Source: a virus. From it: a stretch of DNA of 50,821 nucleotides. The position numbers and the translations under genes were made by a program. The number at the start of each line of letters is the position of its first letter. Within the stretch, counting starts at the first letter, position 1. The stretch spans positions 1 through 50,821 of IMG/VR virus record IMGVR_UViG_3300026551_000004; one strand, given 5' to 3'. The notes beneath the pieces were generated by a model. That model was not told the origin of the DNA and did no database searches. It saw only the letters and a program-made list of their open reading frames with translations. Positions 30,257-39,451 of the stretch are shown here, piece by piece.

Positions 30257-32680
30257 TTATATTCCTGTATTCACTTCGTTCCAGATACCCCAACCCATAA
30301 GGTCAAAGGGTTTACCATCTACTGATGTTACTTTAATTTGCATTGCTAATCCTCTGCCTCTAAGTCTAACCTTATGATACATATTAGTATAATTATTGGG
30401 AGAATTAGATTTCTGTTGTTTAACACTCCATCTACCTGTTAACCCACTACCAGCATAGTCCCATATAGATTGTATATAATAAGAATTACTAGAAGGATTT
30501 CTAGAAAAGATATAAGCATAAGGAGCTTGGAATTTGGTTAAGGCTTTACCTGTTAATTTAAACCCAGTAGTAAAGAAACTAACATAATTATAACCTATGT
30601 TATTCTCTGAAAAGAAATCTACAAAGTTAATAGAATCGTTTTCTTCTGCGAATGTAATGTTAGATCCAACTGCAATTAAATATTTAAATACAGGAGCAGG
30701 ATTATTAGTACCTCCAGGATTCTGTATATACTTAATATCAGTTACAGTAGATAAACTATTAGTAGGTAAAGAATATGGATAGAAAGCCTGGGTAACGATA
30801 TTAAAAGCTAATATAGTATCGAAGTTATACCTATTAGATATACCAGATTCGTTAGTACTTCTAAAACACCATTGAACTACATAATCAAGTTCATGGTAAT
30901 CACCTCTAGCGTACTTCTTACTTAATATAGGAAATCCTGCATAATAAGAAAGAATAGTACCTAGAGTTAGATTCTTAACATCTAATTGAATATCAGGACT
31001 ATGGGCTGAACCAGCTTGTGAAGTAGGAGTAACATGATATATTCCTTCTTCATTCCAGAACATTGGATACCCTTGTACATCAATAAATGATTGACCTGAT
31101 ATTGCTCTGATACTGGATATCTTAGTTACAGTGTAATCATTAGCAGCAAATCCTATACCAGTACTACCGGCTATAAACCATATACCATTAGCAGCGAAGA
31201 CGAGTACACCAAATCTAAGAGCAAAGAGTTTATATATAGCTCCGCATCCAGGGATAACAATCTGACCACCATCTGAGGGTAAGAGATCAAAAAGAGTTTC
31301 ACTAGTAGGATCATTCTCTTGGTAGCATTTACCAAATGACTTCGCACTTGTAATGATCTGAGAGAAATAAATATTCTCAGACCACGTGTAAAAAGGTTCG
31401 TCTCCTAATGCTTGAAAAGAATCGTTAACTCCAGAATAGAAAACTCTACCTTGAAAGAATGCTCCAGTTAAAGGTCTAAGTTTAGTCGATACAGTTGTCA
31501 ATCCAGGTATATTAGAAACAGCAGAACGATCCTGTATAAATGGATTAAAAATAAATGAACCTTTAGGAGCTGCTGTTACTTGTTGCTGAACATTAGCAAA
31601 TGTAGTGGCTGGATTAAATACATTCGATGTATCTTTATACAACCACCATATATCTGAGTTAGACGGATAATTAGCAAGAACACCTAGCCATTTAGTAATA
31701 AAACCTACACTAACTAAAGACATAGTTAATGTTTCATTAGGTGTACTAAAGAAATTACCTCCTGACCAGAAACCCATTTGATTTAAATCAGTATTTGAAT
31801 TAGATAATACAGCGATAGTAATAAAAGTAAATGGAGAAACATAGGATGTAACCGTACCTGTAATAACAACAGAACCATTTAAATTATTATTATTAGATCC
31901 TGTTTTAGCAGCTTGAGGTATATTAACTTGAATTACAGAACCATTCGTCACAGATGTGGTATCAACTTGTGACGAAACATGCAAAGTGTAAAGTCCACCT
32001 GACGGAGGGATATTACCACTACCATCTCCAGTTCCTGTAGCAGTCCAAGTAGATCCTTGTGTCCATCCTTGATTAATTAGATTGTATAAATGTTCAGTAG
32101 TTAAAGTCTTAGGTCTTAAGTTATCAGGAACTCCAGGTTCATTAATACCCACGAAATCTCGTGTCTGTAATGTTACCGCTGCTCCTGTTACTAAACCATT
32201 AGAATAAGTACAAAAGAATGAATCACAATTAGGGTGAAATACAAACAAATATCCGTTACCTGTTGCATACTGACATTCAACTTGAGATATGTCTACTATG
32301 TTACCAAACGCTTGGAATCCAGGGATATTGACAGTAGAAGGCAATAAAGTAGTAGAAAGAGGATTAGTTATGGTAGCCGAACTAGATCTATAGAAATAGA
32401 GAGTACTTCCAATCTGTTCAACTAATATTTGAGTTAAGCCGTCCCCGCCAGCATTCAACCATCTAAAGGATGACCGAGCCACATTAATAGTGTTTATCTT
32501 ATTGAGGGAGAAATTACTCTCATAGTTAATCCCACTCCTACGAGTGACATCTCCAATTAAAGAATAAACGCAGTTCTGAGTATCAGTAGCTGCGTTTTCA
32601 GGAAAGTTTAATCCTGTAAATTCTGTCTTTAACCCAGCGATGAAATGGTTCTCTACTGCGGGTGAAGGTTGTTGAGCCAT
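30257..32680 (-). CDS. tail tubular protein B (gp12-like nozzle)
   Basis: 807 residues. N-terminal HFIAGLKTEFTGLNFPENA followed by CVYSLIGDVTRRSGINYE is the typical opening of gp12-like tail nozzle proteins, and the beta-rich, Asn/Ser/Thr-rich remainder fits. In transcription order it follows the gp11-like adaptor and a small gene, and precedes gp14. It builds the distal tail tube. Confidence 0.85.
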   Translation of the reverse strand: MAQQPSPAVENHFIAGLKTEFTGLNFPENAATDTQNCVYSLIGDVTRRSGINYESNFSLNKINTINVARSSFRWLNAGGDGLTQILVEQIGSTLYFYRSSSATITNPLSTTLLPSTVNIPGFQAFGNIVDISQVECQYATGNGYLFVFHPNCDSFFCTYSNGLVTGAAVTLQTRDFVGINEPGVPDNLRPKTLTTEHLYNLINQGWTQGSTWTATGTGDGSGNIPPSGGLYTLHVSSQVDTTSVTNGSVIQVNIPQAAKTGSNNNNLNGSVVITGTVTSYVSPFTFITIAVLSNSNTDLNQMGFWSGGNFFSTPNETLTMSLVSVGFITKWLGVLANYPSNSDIWWLYKDTSNVFNPATTFANVQQQVTAAPKGSFIFNPFIQDRSAVSNIPGLTTVSTKLRPLTGAFFQGRVFYSGVNDSFQALGDEPFYTWSENIYFSQIITSAKSFGKCYQENDPTSETLFDLLPSDGGQIVIPGCGAIYKLFALRFGVLVFAANGIWFIAGSTGIGFAANDYTVTKISSIRAISGQSFIDVQGYPMFWNEEGIYHVTPTSQAGSAHSPDIQLDVKNLTLGTILSYYAGFPILSKKYARGDYHELDYVVQWCFRSTNESGISNRYNFDTILAFNIVTQAFYPYSLPTNSLSTVTDIKYIQNPGGTNNPAPVFKYLIAVGSNITFAEENDSINFVDFFSENNIGYNYVSFFTTGFKLTGKALTKFQAPYAYIFSRNPSSNSYYIQSIWDYAGSGLTGRWSVKQQKSNSPNNYTNMYHKVRLRGRGLAMQIKVTSVDGKPFDLMGWGIWNEVNTGI

Positions 32681-32931
32681 TATTCTATTACTACTTCAAT
32701 GCTTCTTCCTTTAAAGTAACTGGTCACATACTTTATGAATTGATTATAATTAGTGAACTTCTGCCGTAGTGCAGATGGGACTGCACCTTGAGAATACGCA
32801 GCGTGCCACAGAGTAATATCTTGCACGGCAAATAATTTATTATCTCCATTAAGAAGACGAGGATCTACATGACCCTTATAATCTTTAGGATTACTACCCG
32901 GTATAGGTCTGAGTTTAAATTCTAATTGCAT
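32680..32931 (-). CDS. small protein between tail-tube genes
   Basis: 83 residues. Overlaps both neighbours by one base. Contains SNPKDYKGHVDPRLLNGDNK and ends VTSYFKGRSIEVVIE. Not recognised; position between gp11-like and gp12-like genes suggests a small tail or assembly component. Confidence 0.65.
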   Translation of the reverse strand: MQLEFKLRPIPGSNPKDYKGHVDPRLLNGDNKLFAVQDITLWHAAYSQGAVPSALRQKFTNYNQFIKYVTSYFKGRSIEVVIE

Positions 32932-34097
32932 TATGGAGAATTAACTCCACCAGAGTTACCTATGGAATTACGCATCCATAAATTAGGCGGATAACCCCCA
33001 TAACCACCAGTCCTAGGCACGCGACCAAAATCAGATAGTTGATCGAAATAGGAAGGTTTATTTGATTTTGATTTTGTCTTCTGTGCAACTGCCCACTGCC
33101 TTTTAATCTCCTCATCTGCTTTCGCATGAGGCATCTGTTTAAGTTCATAAAAAGCTAGAGATGTAGTTTCATTAAGTAGAAGAGGAAACTGTTGGTCATC
33201 TAACTTGGGAACAAAGTTATCCTGAAGTTTAAATACAGGAACTACTTGTCCAAAACCTAACGTCTTACTAGCTTGAAGTGTACTATCTTGAGTAGCATCG
33301 AAGGAATCAAACAATACCCAATTGTTCTGAATTACAGTACACATCATAGGTGTACGGTCATTTCTACATCTAAATGTAAACTGAGCTAAACCATCATTGA
33401 ATACATAAGAAAGTGTATTAGGTTGAGTTAAGTCTAGTTTATTAACTATATTTAGAAAGTAATCATTAGGTACTATCTCTACATACTTATACCCCGGAGG
33501 GATATTAGGAGGAGTAGCAGAAGATATAATCCAGTTGTTAAATGTACCTGGACCTGAAACATTAGTAATACTCATTGTTAATGAAGTACCTACATAAGCA
33601 ACTACATTACCAAGAATAAAATGACTACCTGATATAGCTTCAATAAACTGATTGAGCACTACAGGTAATGTACCAGAGGCTACAGTAAATGTTACCGTAC
33701 CAGTAGATAGTACAGGAATAGTAACACTAGACGTAGAGGTAGTTTGCCAAGCAACAGAAGAAACTAAATTAGTATTAAGATCATGTTTAAAAGATCCGAA
33801 CTGATCTGTCTGTGTATTGTCTAGAGGATTAGTATCAAAATACTGTAACCAATCTATTCTAGACACTCCATCGGGTAATACCATCTGTACAGGATTGTTC
33901 GAATTATCCGAAGGTGATAGTTGAAACAGCGTCTCATCAATAGTTAGCGTACCACGAGCTACTATATCATAATACTTATTCTGTAGTATCGTAGCTACCT
34001 GAAGTGACTCGGGAGTATCTCCTATCGAGTTTACTTCATCAGATGACATCCTAGAAAGGATATTCTGAACCATTGTTAAGACTGTTTGTTCGGCCAT
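32931..34097 (-). CDS. tail tubular protein A (gp11-like adaptor)
   Basis: 388 residues. N-terminal helical region (TVLTMVQNILSRMSSDEVNS, LQVATILQNKYYDIVARG) is characteristic of gp11-like adaptor proteins; C-terminal helices include the basic KTKSKSNK. A Thr/Ser/Val-rich insertion near residues 115-185 is beta-like and longer than in T7 gp11. It joins the portal to the gp12 nozzle. Confidence 0.8.
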   Translation of the reverse strand: MAEQTVLTMVQNILSRMSSDEVNSIGDTPESLQVATILQNKYYDIVARGTLTIDETLFQLSPSDNSNNPVQMVLPDGVSRIDWLQYFDTNPLDNTQTDQFGSFKHDLNTNLVSSVAWQTTSTSSVTIPVLSTGTVTFTVASGTLPVVLNQFIEAISGSHFILGNVVAYVGTSLTMSITNVSGPGTFNNWIISSATPPNIPPGYKYVEIVPNDYFLNIVNKLDLTQPNTLSYVFNDGLAQFTFRCRNDRTPMMCTVIQNNWVLFDSFDATQDSTLQASKTLGFGQVVPVFKLQDNFVPKLDDQQFPLLLNETTSLAFYELKQMPHAKADEEIKRQWAVAQKTKSKSNKPSYFDQLSDFGRVPRTGGYGGYPPNLWMRNSIGNSGGVNSP

Positions 34098-34098
34098 G

Positions 34099-34494
34099 TT
34101 ACTGTTTCATAAACTCTTTAGCTGTGCCTACAATAGTGTTATGCAAGAAATAGAAACCAATAGTAACCATTATTACATTCCACAATTCAGGAGTCAGCGT
34201 TGTTGAAGCGTCATACCAAGCAAAGGCTTTATCCCACATAAATATCTTAGCTAAGATAAAAGCAGGACCAGCTGCAAGCAGTGTTCTCATAGTAAGATCA
34301 AGATTACTATGAGTACCGTCTGCAATAAGAACATCACGTTGAGCTTCGAGAGTTTTAATCCTCTCTTCAATCTCAACTTTCTCTTGATCGGTAGTGGCAT
34401 TAATATGAGCTATTCTCTCATTGGAGATAGCTGTAGTAATGCCATTAACCGTAGTAAAGATACCTGGCAATAAGCCTAGTATTGCTGTTAGCAT
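34099..34494 (-). CDS. holin
   Basis: 131 residues with hydrophobic segments at the N-terminus (ILGLLPGIFTTVNGI), near residue 72-85 (AAGPAFILAKIFMW) and near residue 107-120 (VIMVTIGFYFLH), separated by a charged coiled helix (QEKVEIEERIKTLEAQRDV). This is the layout of the three-TM holin family. It overlaps the 55-residue membrane protein and lies downstream of the lysozyme, forming a lysis cassette. Confidence 0.75.
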   Translation of the reverse strand: MLTAILGLLPGIFTTVNGITTAISNERIAHINATTDQEKVEIEERIKTLEAQRDVLIADGTHSNLDLTMRTLLAAGPAFILAKIFMWDKAFAWYDASTTLTPELWNVIMVTIGFYFLHNTIVGTAKEFMKQ

Positions 34495-34661
34495 TAGGGA
34501 AGCTTAGCTTTGATAGCAGTCACATCAGACTTAAGAGTATTAATCTCAGTCGTAATAGTATTCTGGAGACCCACAAAGGTATACTTACCAATGAGCCAGC
34601 CAGAACCGAAGCCCACTGCCGTGAGAATCGGAGTCGCATATTCAAGGACAGTTGTCCACAT
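34494..34661 (-). CDS. small membrane protein in the lysis cassette
   Basis: 55 residues: one transmembrane segment (ILTAVGFGSGWLIGKYTF) and a coiled-coil tail (NTITTEINTLKSDVTAIKAK). Overlaps the holin start by one base and lies two bases after the lysozyme stop. Could be an antiholin, a pinholin-like peptide or an inner-membrane spanin subunit; the short tail argues against a complete spanin. Confidence 0.6.
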   Translation of the reverse strand: MWTTVLEYATPILTAVGFGSGWLIGKYTFVGLQNTITTEINTLKSDVTAIKAKLP

Positions 34662-34662
34662 A

Positions 34663-35223
34663 TTATTTTCCTTTCGAAAATAGTTTCGTTATTAAATTAT
34701 AGTAGTAATCTACTACTGAATTCCAACCAACTGTTGGAATAGACGTAGTAATAACAGATTTTAAGAATAAGTCTTTCTCTGCTTGCCTACGTCGTACAAG
34801 ACCAGCAAGAACTCTGCCTCCAGCTTTATTGTAGAGAAGAAGATGATCTGCAGCTTCTACATACTTACCTTCATTGAGAAGAGGAAGAGCTGAAGAGTGT
34901 GCCAGAGCACCAGTGTTAAACTGGAAAGAAACAAGAGCATCAAACTGATTCTGATTAAGCGTAACATGTACTAGATTAGTTACTTCTCCTTCGACTCGTC
35001 CGAGGTCTTGTCCGAGGATTTTATCCGCGTCAGCTTGTGTAATAGTATCCCCAATAGATACGTGAGGAGGACCAGCAGCACTAGTATGCCCATACCCGAT
35101 AGTAAGTACTCCATGAACTGTATCCCCGGTGTTGACAATATGATCGTTGTAATCATCATACGATTGAAGGATTAGACCTTCAAACGATTCAATCAGACTT
35201 CTGCCGTTTTGGCTTGTCTTCAT
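34663..35223 (-). CDS. T4-type lysozyme (GH24 endolysin)
   Basis: 186 residues. IESFEGLILQSYDD carries the catalytic Glu (E15) and the following Asp, and LTIGYGHT gives the catalytic Thr near residue 41, the T4 lysozyme triad. LNQNQFDALVSFQFNTGA and GLVRRRQAEKDLF are conserved lobe sequences. It hydrolyses peptidoglycan at the end of infection. No signal peptide is seen; release would need the holin at 34099. Confidence 0.9.
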   Translation of the reverse strand: MKTSQNGRSLIESFEGLILQSYDDYNDHIVNTGDTVHGVLTIGYGHTSAAGPPHVSIGDTITQADADKILGQDLGRVEGEVTNLVHVTLNQNQFDALVSFQFNTGALAHSSALPLLNEGKYVEAADHLLLYNKAGGRVLAGLVRRRQAEKDLFLKSVITTSIPTVGWNSVVDYYYNLITKLFSKGK

Positions 35224-35320
35224 ATTCTTTTATCTTCTCCTGTAATTGTGCTATTTGTACTTGAAGAGCAGCGACAGTGAATGCATATTCACCAAGTAAA
35301 GCTTTAACTTTCTGTTCCAT
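35189..35320 (-). CDS. small coiled-coil protein
   Basis: 43 residues, ATG overlapping the stop of the 35320-35613 gene, and overlapping the lysozyme start by 35 bases. Helical with QVQIAQLQEKIKEYEDK and a basic tail. Not recognised; possibly a trimerisation or chaperone peptide for the tail fibre region, or an accessory lysis peptide. Confidence 0.55.
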   Translation of the reverse strand: MEQKVKALLGEYAFTVAALQVQIAQLQEKIKEYEDKPKRQKSD

Positions 35321-35613
35321 TATGGACCGGAAATAGAATTTACAAAACTAGTTACTCCAGAAGCAAGTTTTCTAAGATTAACTCCAGGTACACTTGAGTC
35401 TTCACCTAAGATTAAATATAAAGATTTACCATCCCCAGCTGAAATCCTAAGAGTATCTCCTATTCCGCCAGCATTATCTCTAGTTCTAAAAAATCTAACA
35501 TCTGTAAAATACCCTGAAGCCTCCACAGTTGATGTATTATCAGCAGTAGAGTAATCATAAACTACAGGAGCGCCGTCAAAAGCTCTGGTTAAATTAGCAA
35601 GATTAAAAGCCAT
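35320..35613 (-). CDS. small beta-rich structural protein
   Basis: 97 residues. DGAPVVYDYSTADNTSTVEA is followed by SGYFTDVRFFRTRDNAGGIG and DGKSLYLILG, a beta-sandwich-like sequence of the kind found next to phage fibre genes. Position between fibre and lysozyme genes suggests a fibre tip or decoration role. Not assigned to a family. Confidence 0.65.
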   Translation of the reverse strand: MAFNLANLTRAFDGAPVVYDYSTADNTSTVEASGYFTDVRFFRTRDNAGGIGDTLRISAGDGKSLYLILGEDSSVPGVNLRKLASGVTSFVNSISGP

Positions 35614-35624
35614 GTTTTATTTCC

Positions 35625-37157
35625 TTATGTAGTTGTGTTGAATGCAGTCCAAACATTTGAACCAGTTGTGTTAATATATAAACGAGCGTTAATCACTCCA
35701 TCAGTTCTCAAATAAAGAGACCCTTGTGCAGCCGTTATAGTCGGAGCACCTACACCATAAAATATACCGAATAGTGAACCTGAAGCCATAAAATAAGCAT
35801 GACTTGTGTCTCCACCTGATATGGCAGGAGTAGTACTTCCTACTTTAGCACTTCCAGTAGTAACTAAATTACCACTAATATCTATAGTAAGATTACCAGC
35901 ACCTAACTGAAGAGTTCCACCAGTTGCTGAAGAGCTTAAGATAGCTGAACCACTCGTCTGTCCTGCTAATGTTAATTGACCTGCTGTAGAACCGATAACA
36001 CCTACTTGAATAGGTTGGTTAATAGTTAATAGATTTGATGTAGCATTAGTTTGAAATTGAATTTGACCACTAGTAGTTCCAGCAAGATTCAAAGTACCGT
36101 TAGATATTCCTGGACCACCTACACCAATTGTTCCTGTAGGTCCTACTGAAAATCCATTAGTTAAAAGAGCATTTCCACTAAATGTAGTAACAGAAAAATC
36201 AATACCACTTACAACTGTAGACCCACCTTTTGTTTTAATAAGGGTTCCTCCAGTCTTTACAGGAAACTGGTTAATACCATCTCCGAATTGAATTCCATTT
36301 AACCAACCAACAGAACCTGATTGATTGACCAAACGAACAGCCGCATCATTACGAGATCCAAAAACAGTGTCGTTACTTGTTTGAACAATCGCAAATCCCC
36401 ATTTATCAAGAACAGAAGAACCTGTTAAACAAGTTGTATTTATTTCACCGCCTGATATTTCTGCCATATTAGTAGCGGCAGCATTCAATATCACAGCTGG
36501 ATTAATTCCACCTATAGTTCCCTTTTCAGTTCCTATGCCACCACCATCATTAGAGACAGCTTGTGCAGTAAATACACCAGCTATATAGTTTCTACTGGTA
36601 TTAGAAACAGAAGTAGGACTTAATAATTGAATGGTTGATTGAAATGCTTGTCTAGCGCCTTTAGTATTGGAACCTCCAATACCGTGGTAAATAGAAAAAG
36701 CATCAGCTACATTCCCTAGTCCACTTGCATCTAAATTATCACCTGAAACAGCAATTTGATTGAATACATTAGTTGTGGTAAAAGAACTGGGATTTGTATT
36801 TGTTCCTAAAATACCTGCGTTAAATGTCTGTATTCCAGACCAAGTATTAGTTCCATCTAGAAATGGAACAGTATGTCCTGAGGTTCCTGTGAGAGCACTA
36901 ATAATTGTTATATTCTGAGCATTGGTTACATCCTGTAACCTAGCTGGAGAATTCAACGTAGTGGGAAAGGGAAGATTAATTATTTGATTATTGTTCATAT
37001 CCAGAGTGGAACTCATCTGATTAGGACTAATTCCACTTCTAGAAAGAACATCATTCATTGCAGTAGTTATAGCTGAGAAATTAGTGTTCACAGTATTAAC
37101 TGCAGACGTATCGTTTTGAAACGTAGCTACATTATTGAGATTTAAATTTTCAGCCAT
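35625..37157 (-). CDS. tail fibre protein
   Basis: 510 residues. The N-terminus (NLNNVATFQNDTSAVNTVNT, then LDMNNNQIINLPFPTTLNSP) is the anchor region common to fibre proteins of many podoviruses. The rest is Gly/Ser/Thr/Asn-rich beta repeat sequence (for example SVGPTGTIGVGGPGISNGT) ending in a Tyr/Trp-containing knob-like C-terminus. It binds the host surface. No pectate-lyase or peptidase motif is obvious. Confidence 0.8.
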   Translation of the reverse strand: MAENLNLNNVATFQNDTSAVNTVNTNFSAITTAMNDVLSRSGISPNQMSSTLDMNNNQIINLPFPTTLNSPARLQDVTNAQNITIISALTGTSGHTVPFLDGTNTWSGIQTFNAGILGTNTNPSSFTTTNVFNQIAVSGDNLDASGLGNVADAFSIYHGIGGSNTKGARQAFQSTIQLLSPTSVSNTSRNYIAGVFTAQAVSNDGGGIGTEKGTIGGINPAVILNAAATNMAEISGGEINTTCLTGSSVLDKWGFAIVQTSNDTVFGSRNDAAVRLVNQSGSVGWLNGIQFGDGINQFPVKTGGTLIKTKGGSTVVSGIDFSVTTFSGNALLTNGFSVGPTGTIGVGGPGISNGTLNLAGTTSGQIQFQTNATSNLLTINQPIQVGVIGSTAGQLTLAGQTSGSAILSSSATGGTLQLGAGNLTIDISGNLVTTGSAKVGSTTPAISGGDTSHAYFMASGSLFGIFYGVGAPTITAAQGSLYLRTDGVINARLYINTTGSNVWTAFNTTT

Positions 37158-37169
37158 ATTCTACTTTCT

Positions 37170-37649
37170 TTAAGCATACACGTTGTATGCTGGAGATGTA
37201 ACGTTAGAGATTTGAAGAAGAAATATCTTCTGAGTACCAGTAGCTATCGTACCAGTAGAACCTGAAGCAAGAGTGCCTCCTGTACCTACTGCAAGAGTAA
37301 CTCCTGCCGCTCCATGTGCACTTACAGTAAAGGATACCGTAGTACCTGATGTAGATGTAGTAGTTGCTCCTGAATAGGTATTAGCTAGGGCTGCAACAAT
37401 ATTAGCTGCAGTATCCAATGTAAGTGTAGTAGCACCTGCATTAGTAGAAATAACCATACCAGTAGCAATATTAGCCAACGTCAATGTAGCAGATGTTCCT
37501 GCAACAATAGTTGGATTAACACTATTAACATCAATAACAATATTACCTTGTGATCCGCCTGTACCAACAGTACCAGCAGAAGCAAAAGCAAGAGCATTCA
37601 CAATAACATCATTTCCACTGAGATCAAGGCGTCTTGAAGTATCGACCAT
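37170..37649 (-). CDS. Gly/Thr-rich structural protein
   Basis: 159 residues of low-complexity beta-type sequence (Thr, Gly, Ala, Val, Ser) with almost no charged residues after position 15. Resembles small capsid or fibre decoration domains. Lies between the stable stem-loop at 37666-37694 and the fibre gene. Confidence 0.6.
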   Translation of the reverse strand: MVDTSRRLDLSGNDVIVNALAFASAGTVGTGGSQGNIVIDVNSVNPTIVAGTSATLTLANIATGMVISTNAGATTLTLDTAANIVAALANTYSGATTTSTSGTTVSFTVSAHGAAGVTLAVGTGGTLASGSTGTIATGTQKIFLLQISNVTSPAYNVYA

Positions 37650-37665
37650 TTGTTTTCCTTTCTAC

Positions 37666-37694
37666 ATCTAGTGGGGCCGAAGCCCCACATAGAT
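37666..37694 (-). terminator. stable stem-loop after the capsid genes
   Basis: On the - strand the sequence is GTGGGGC-TTCG-GCCCCAC (37671-37688), a 7-bp GC stem with a UUCG tetraloop, extended by ATCTA/TAGAT arms. There is no T tract, so it is more likely a partial terminator or processing site that lets capsid genes be expressed more than tail genes, as is usual after phage capsid genes. Confidence 0.65.
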
Positions 37695-37702
37695 GATATC
37701 AG

Positions 37703-38452
37703 TTAGTAGCTGATGTTACCATAGATCCAGTACTTCACACGCATCTTTATAAGACCCGATGTGAATGCACCGTTCGTAAGTGTGGAAATCCAAGCATTCT
37801 GAGGAAGCGGAGTAATAGCGTTCGTCACGAGAGGAACGTTACCCAACCATGCACCACCGTTACCAGTAGTAGCAGTGGGAACACCACCACCAAAAACTGT
37901 TCCGGTTACACCTGCAACGTTGAACTCAGTACGAGTACCAACAACGAGGATAGTGCTGCTCAAAGTCAACCCAGTAGCTGCACTTGTACCAATAAGCTGA
38001 AATCCTGCATTAGGAGTAGCTTGTACAAATGTAGAGCTGGGAGAACCTGGATTAGTGAGAACCAAACCAACAGTCATAGTGTTACCACTAGGAGCGATAG
38101 TCTGGAGAGTTTCGAGTTCAACTTTCTCAATGAACAACTGAGTGTTAGAGAGAGTCAATGCACTGCCAGATGCAGTCTGCGGAGCAGTAATCTGCAACGG
38201 GAACTCAGTCGTGAGAGACTGAATACCAGACTGATACGGCGTACCAGTACCACTGAAGGTAAGGCTAGTAGGCGGTGGCTGAACAGTGAATTGGGAGTTA
38301 AGACCCCAAGTTGTGGGAACAAGCGGAATATACTGCTCTATTTCACGGTATTCACCGTAAACCAGATAGTCTCCGCCCATTTCCGGGAGTTGTTTCTGAG
38401 TGCCGTATTGAAGCGGCAACCCATCTTGATTATACCAAAAACCTGCGACCAT
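37703..38452 (-). CDS. capsid-adjacent structural protein
   Basis: 249 residues directly downstream of the major capsid gene. It starts VAGFWYNQDGLPLQYGTQK and is a Thr/Ser/Gly/Leu-rich beta protein. Its DNA is less AT-rich than the rest of the operon, as is that of the capsid gene, suggesting high expression. Likely a head decoration or minor capsid protein; no family assigned. Confidence 0.65.
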   Translation of the reverse strand: MVAGFWYNQDGLPLQYGTQKQLPEMGGDYLVYGEYREIEQYIPLVPTTWGLNSQFTVQPPPTSLTFSGTGTPYQSGIQSLTTEFPLQITAPQTASGSALTLSNTQLFIEKVELETLQTIAPSGNTMTVGLVLTNPGSPSSTFVQATPNAGFQLIGTSAATGLTLSSTILVVGTRTEFNVAGVTGTVFGGGVPTATTGNGGAWLGNVPLVTNAITPLPQNAWISTLTNGAFTSGLIKMRVKYWIYGNISY

Positions 38453-38464
38453 ATTATGTCTCCA

Positions 38465-39436
38465 TTAGCTCGGAACAACAGTAGTGTTGGTCAGGATTGT
38501 AATCAGGTTTTCCGGCCGATAGAGCTTGAAGCCCCATTCAGCAACGGTCAAATACTCTTCTTGCTGGAGATCTTTATTGAACTCCGAATACACCGTCGGG
38601 AGCTGACGGAATGCGCCAACCCAAGGAAGTGTGTCGCCGGGAGCGGCAGAGAAGAAGAAATTTGCAACACCATTAGTTACAGTACCAGCGGAACCACCAG
38701 TTGTAATAGTTTCGGAAGCAATTGTCGGAAGGTAATTTGACACATAGATATCAAAACCAAACAGATTAAATCTGAATTTAAATCCAGTCATAGCGCCATC
38801 ACGGATGACGTTTTCCCACATTGGCATGGGGGAGAGAAGATTTACCAGATTAGACTGGGTTTGAATAGTATATGCGACGGAAGGGTCAACAATCGCGCAC
38901 AGATTCACCAGTGGAACATTAGCCTTTGTAAGGGCATAATGCGCACGTGCGAAGTCTGGATATGCGATAGCGGCGCTTGCGCCAGTACCTACCCAACGAT
39001 GATCGGCAAGGTTAATTATGTTTGCATTGCCAGCGGTCTGACCGCCATTTGCCTTTGCAAGAATGTCCGTTTCTACGGCTTCCATCAATGCACGGTGTTG
39101 ACGCGGAATAAACGCGGCAATAACATCGGCTGCATAGAAAGAATCACGCTTAAACTTTTCGGAGATTGCGTTAGCTGAATACTTGTATCGATCAAATGCA
39201 AAGGTAAAGTTACCTGTATCCATTGCATTATACTTAATAGCCTGACCTTCTGTAAAGTCAGCAGTAATAGCTTCACCAATCGACGGAATGTTAAGTGTAA
39301 CACCATCTGGGAAGTCGGAGATAATACGAACAAACTTCATGGCATTCAGTTCGTCTAGGAGCAATTCCTTTATGTGGCGTGACCACAGGTTTGTTCTTAG
39401 AAGAAACTGAGTATTGGCATCCATAAAGCCTGCCAT
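38465..39436 (-). CDS. major capsid protein
   Basis: 323 residues. Sits between scaffold and decoration genes. HK97-like appearance: an N-terminal helical arm (TQFLLRTNLWSRHIKELLLD), then FDRYKYSANAISEKFKRDSF and an E-loop/spine region, and LTVAEWGFKLYRPENLITIL at the C-terminus. It is the most abundant virion protein expected, with a strong stem-loop downstream. Confidence 0.88.
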   Translation of the reverse strand: MAGFMDANTQFLLRTNLWSRHIKELLLDELNAMKFVRIISDFPDGVTLNIPSIGEAITADFTEGQAIKYNAMDTGNFTFAFDRYKYSANAISEKFKRDSFYAADVIAAFIPRQHRALMEAVETDILAKANGGQTAGNANIINLADHRWVGTGASAAIAYPDFARAHYALTKANVPLVNLCAIVDPSVAYTIQTQSNLVNLLSPMPMWENVIRDGAMTGFKFRFNLFGFDIYVSNYLPTIASETITTGGSAGTVTNGVANFFFSAAPGDTLPWVGAFRQLPTVYSEFNKDLQQEEYLTVAEWGFKLYRPENLITILTNTTVVPS

Positions 39437-39451
39437 TTGTTAGTCTCCTAT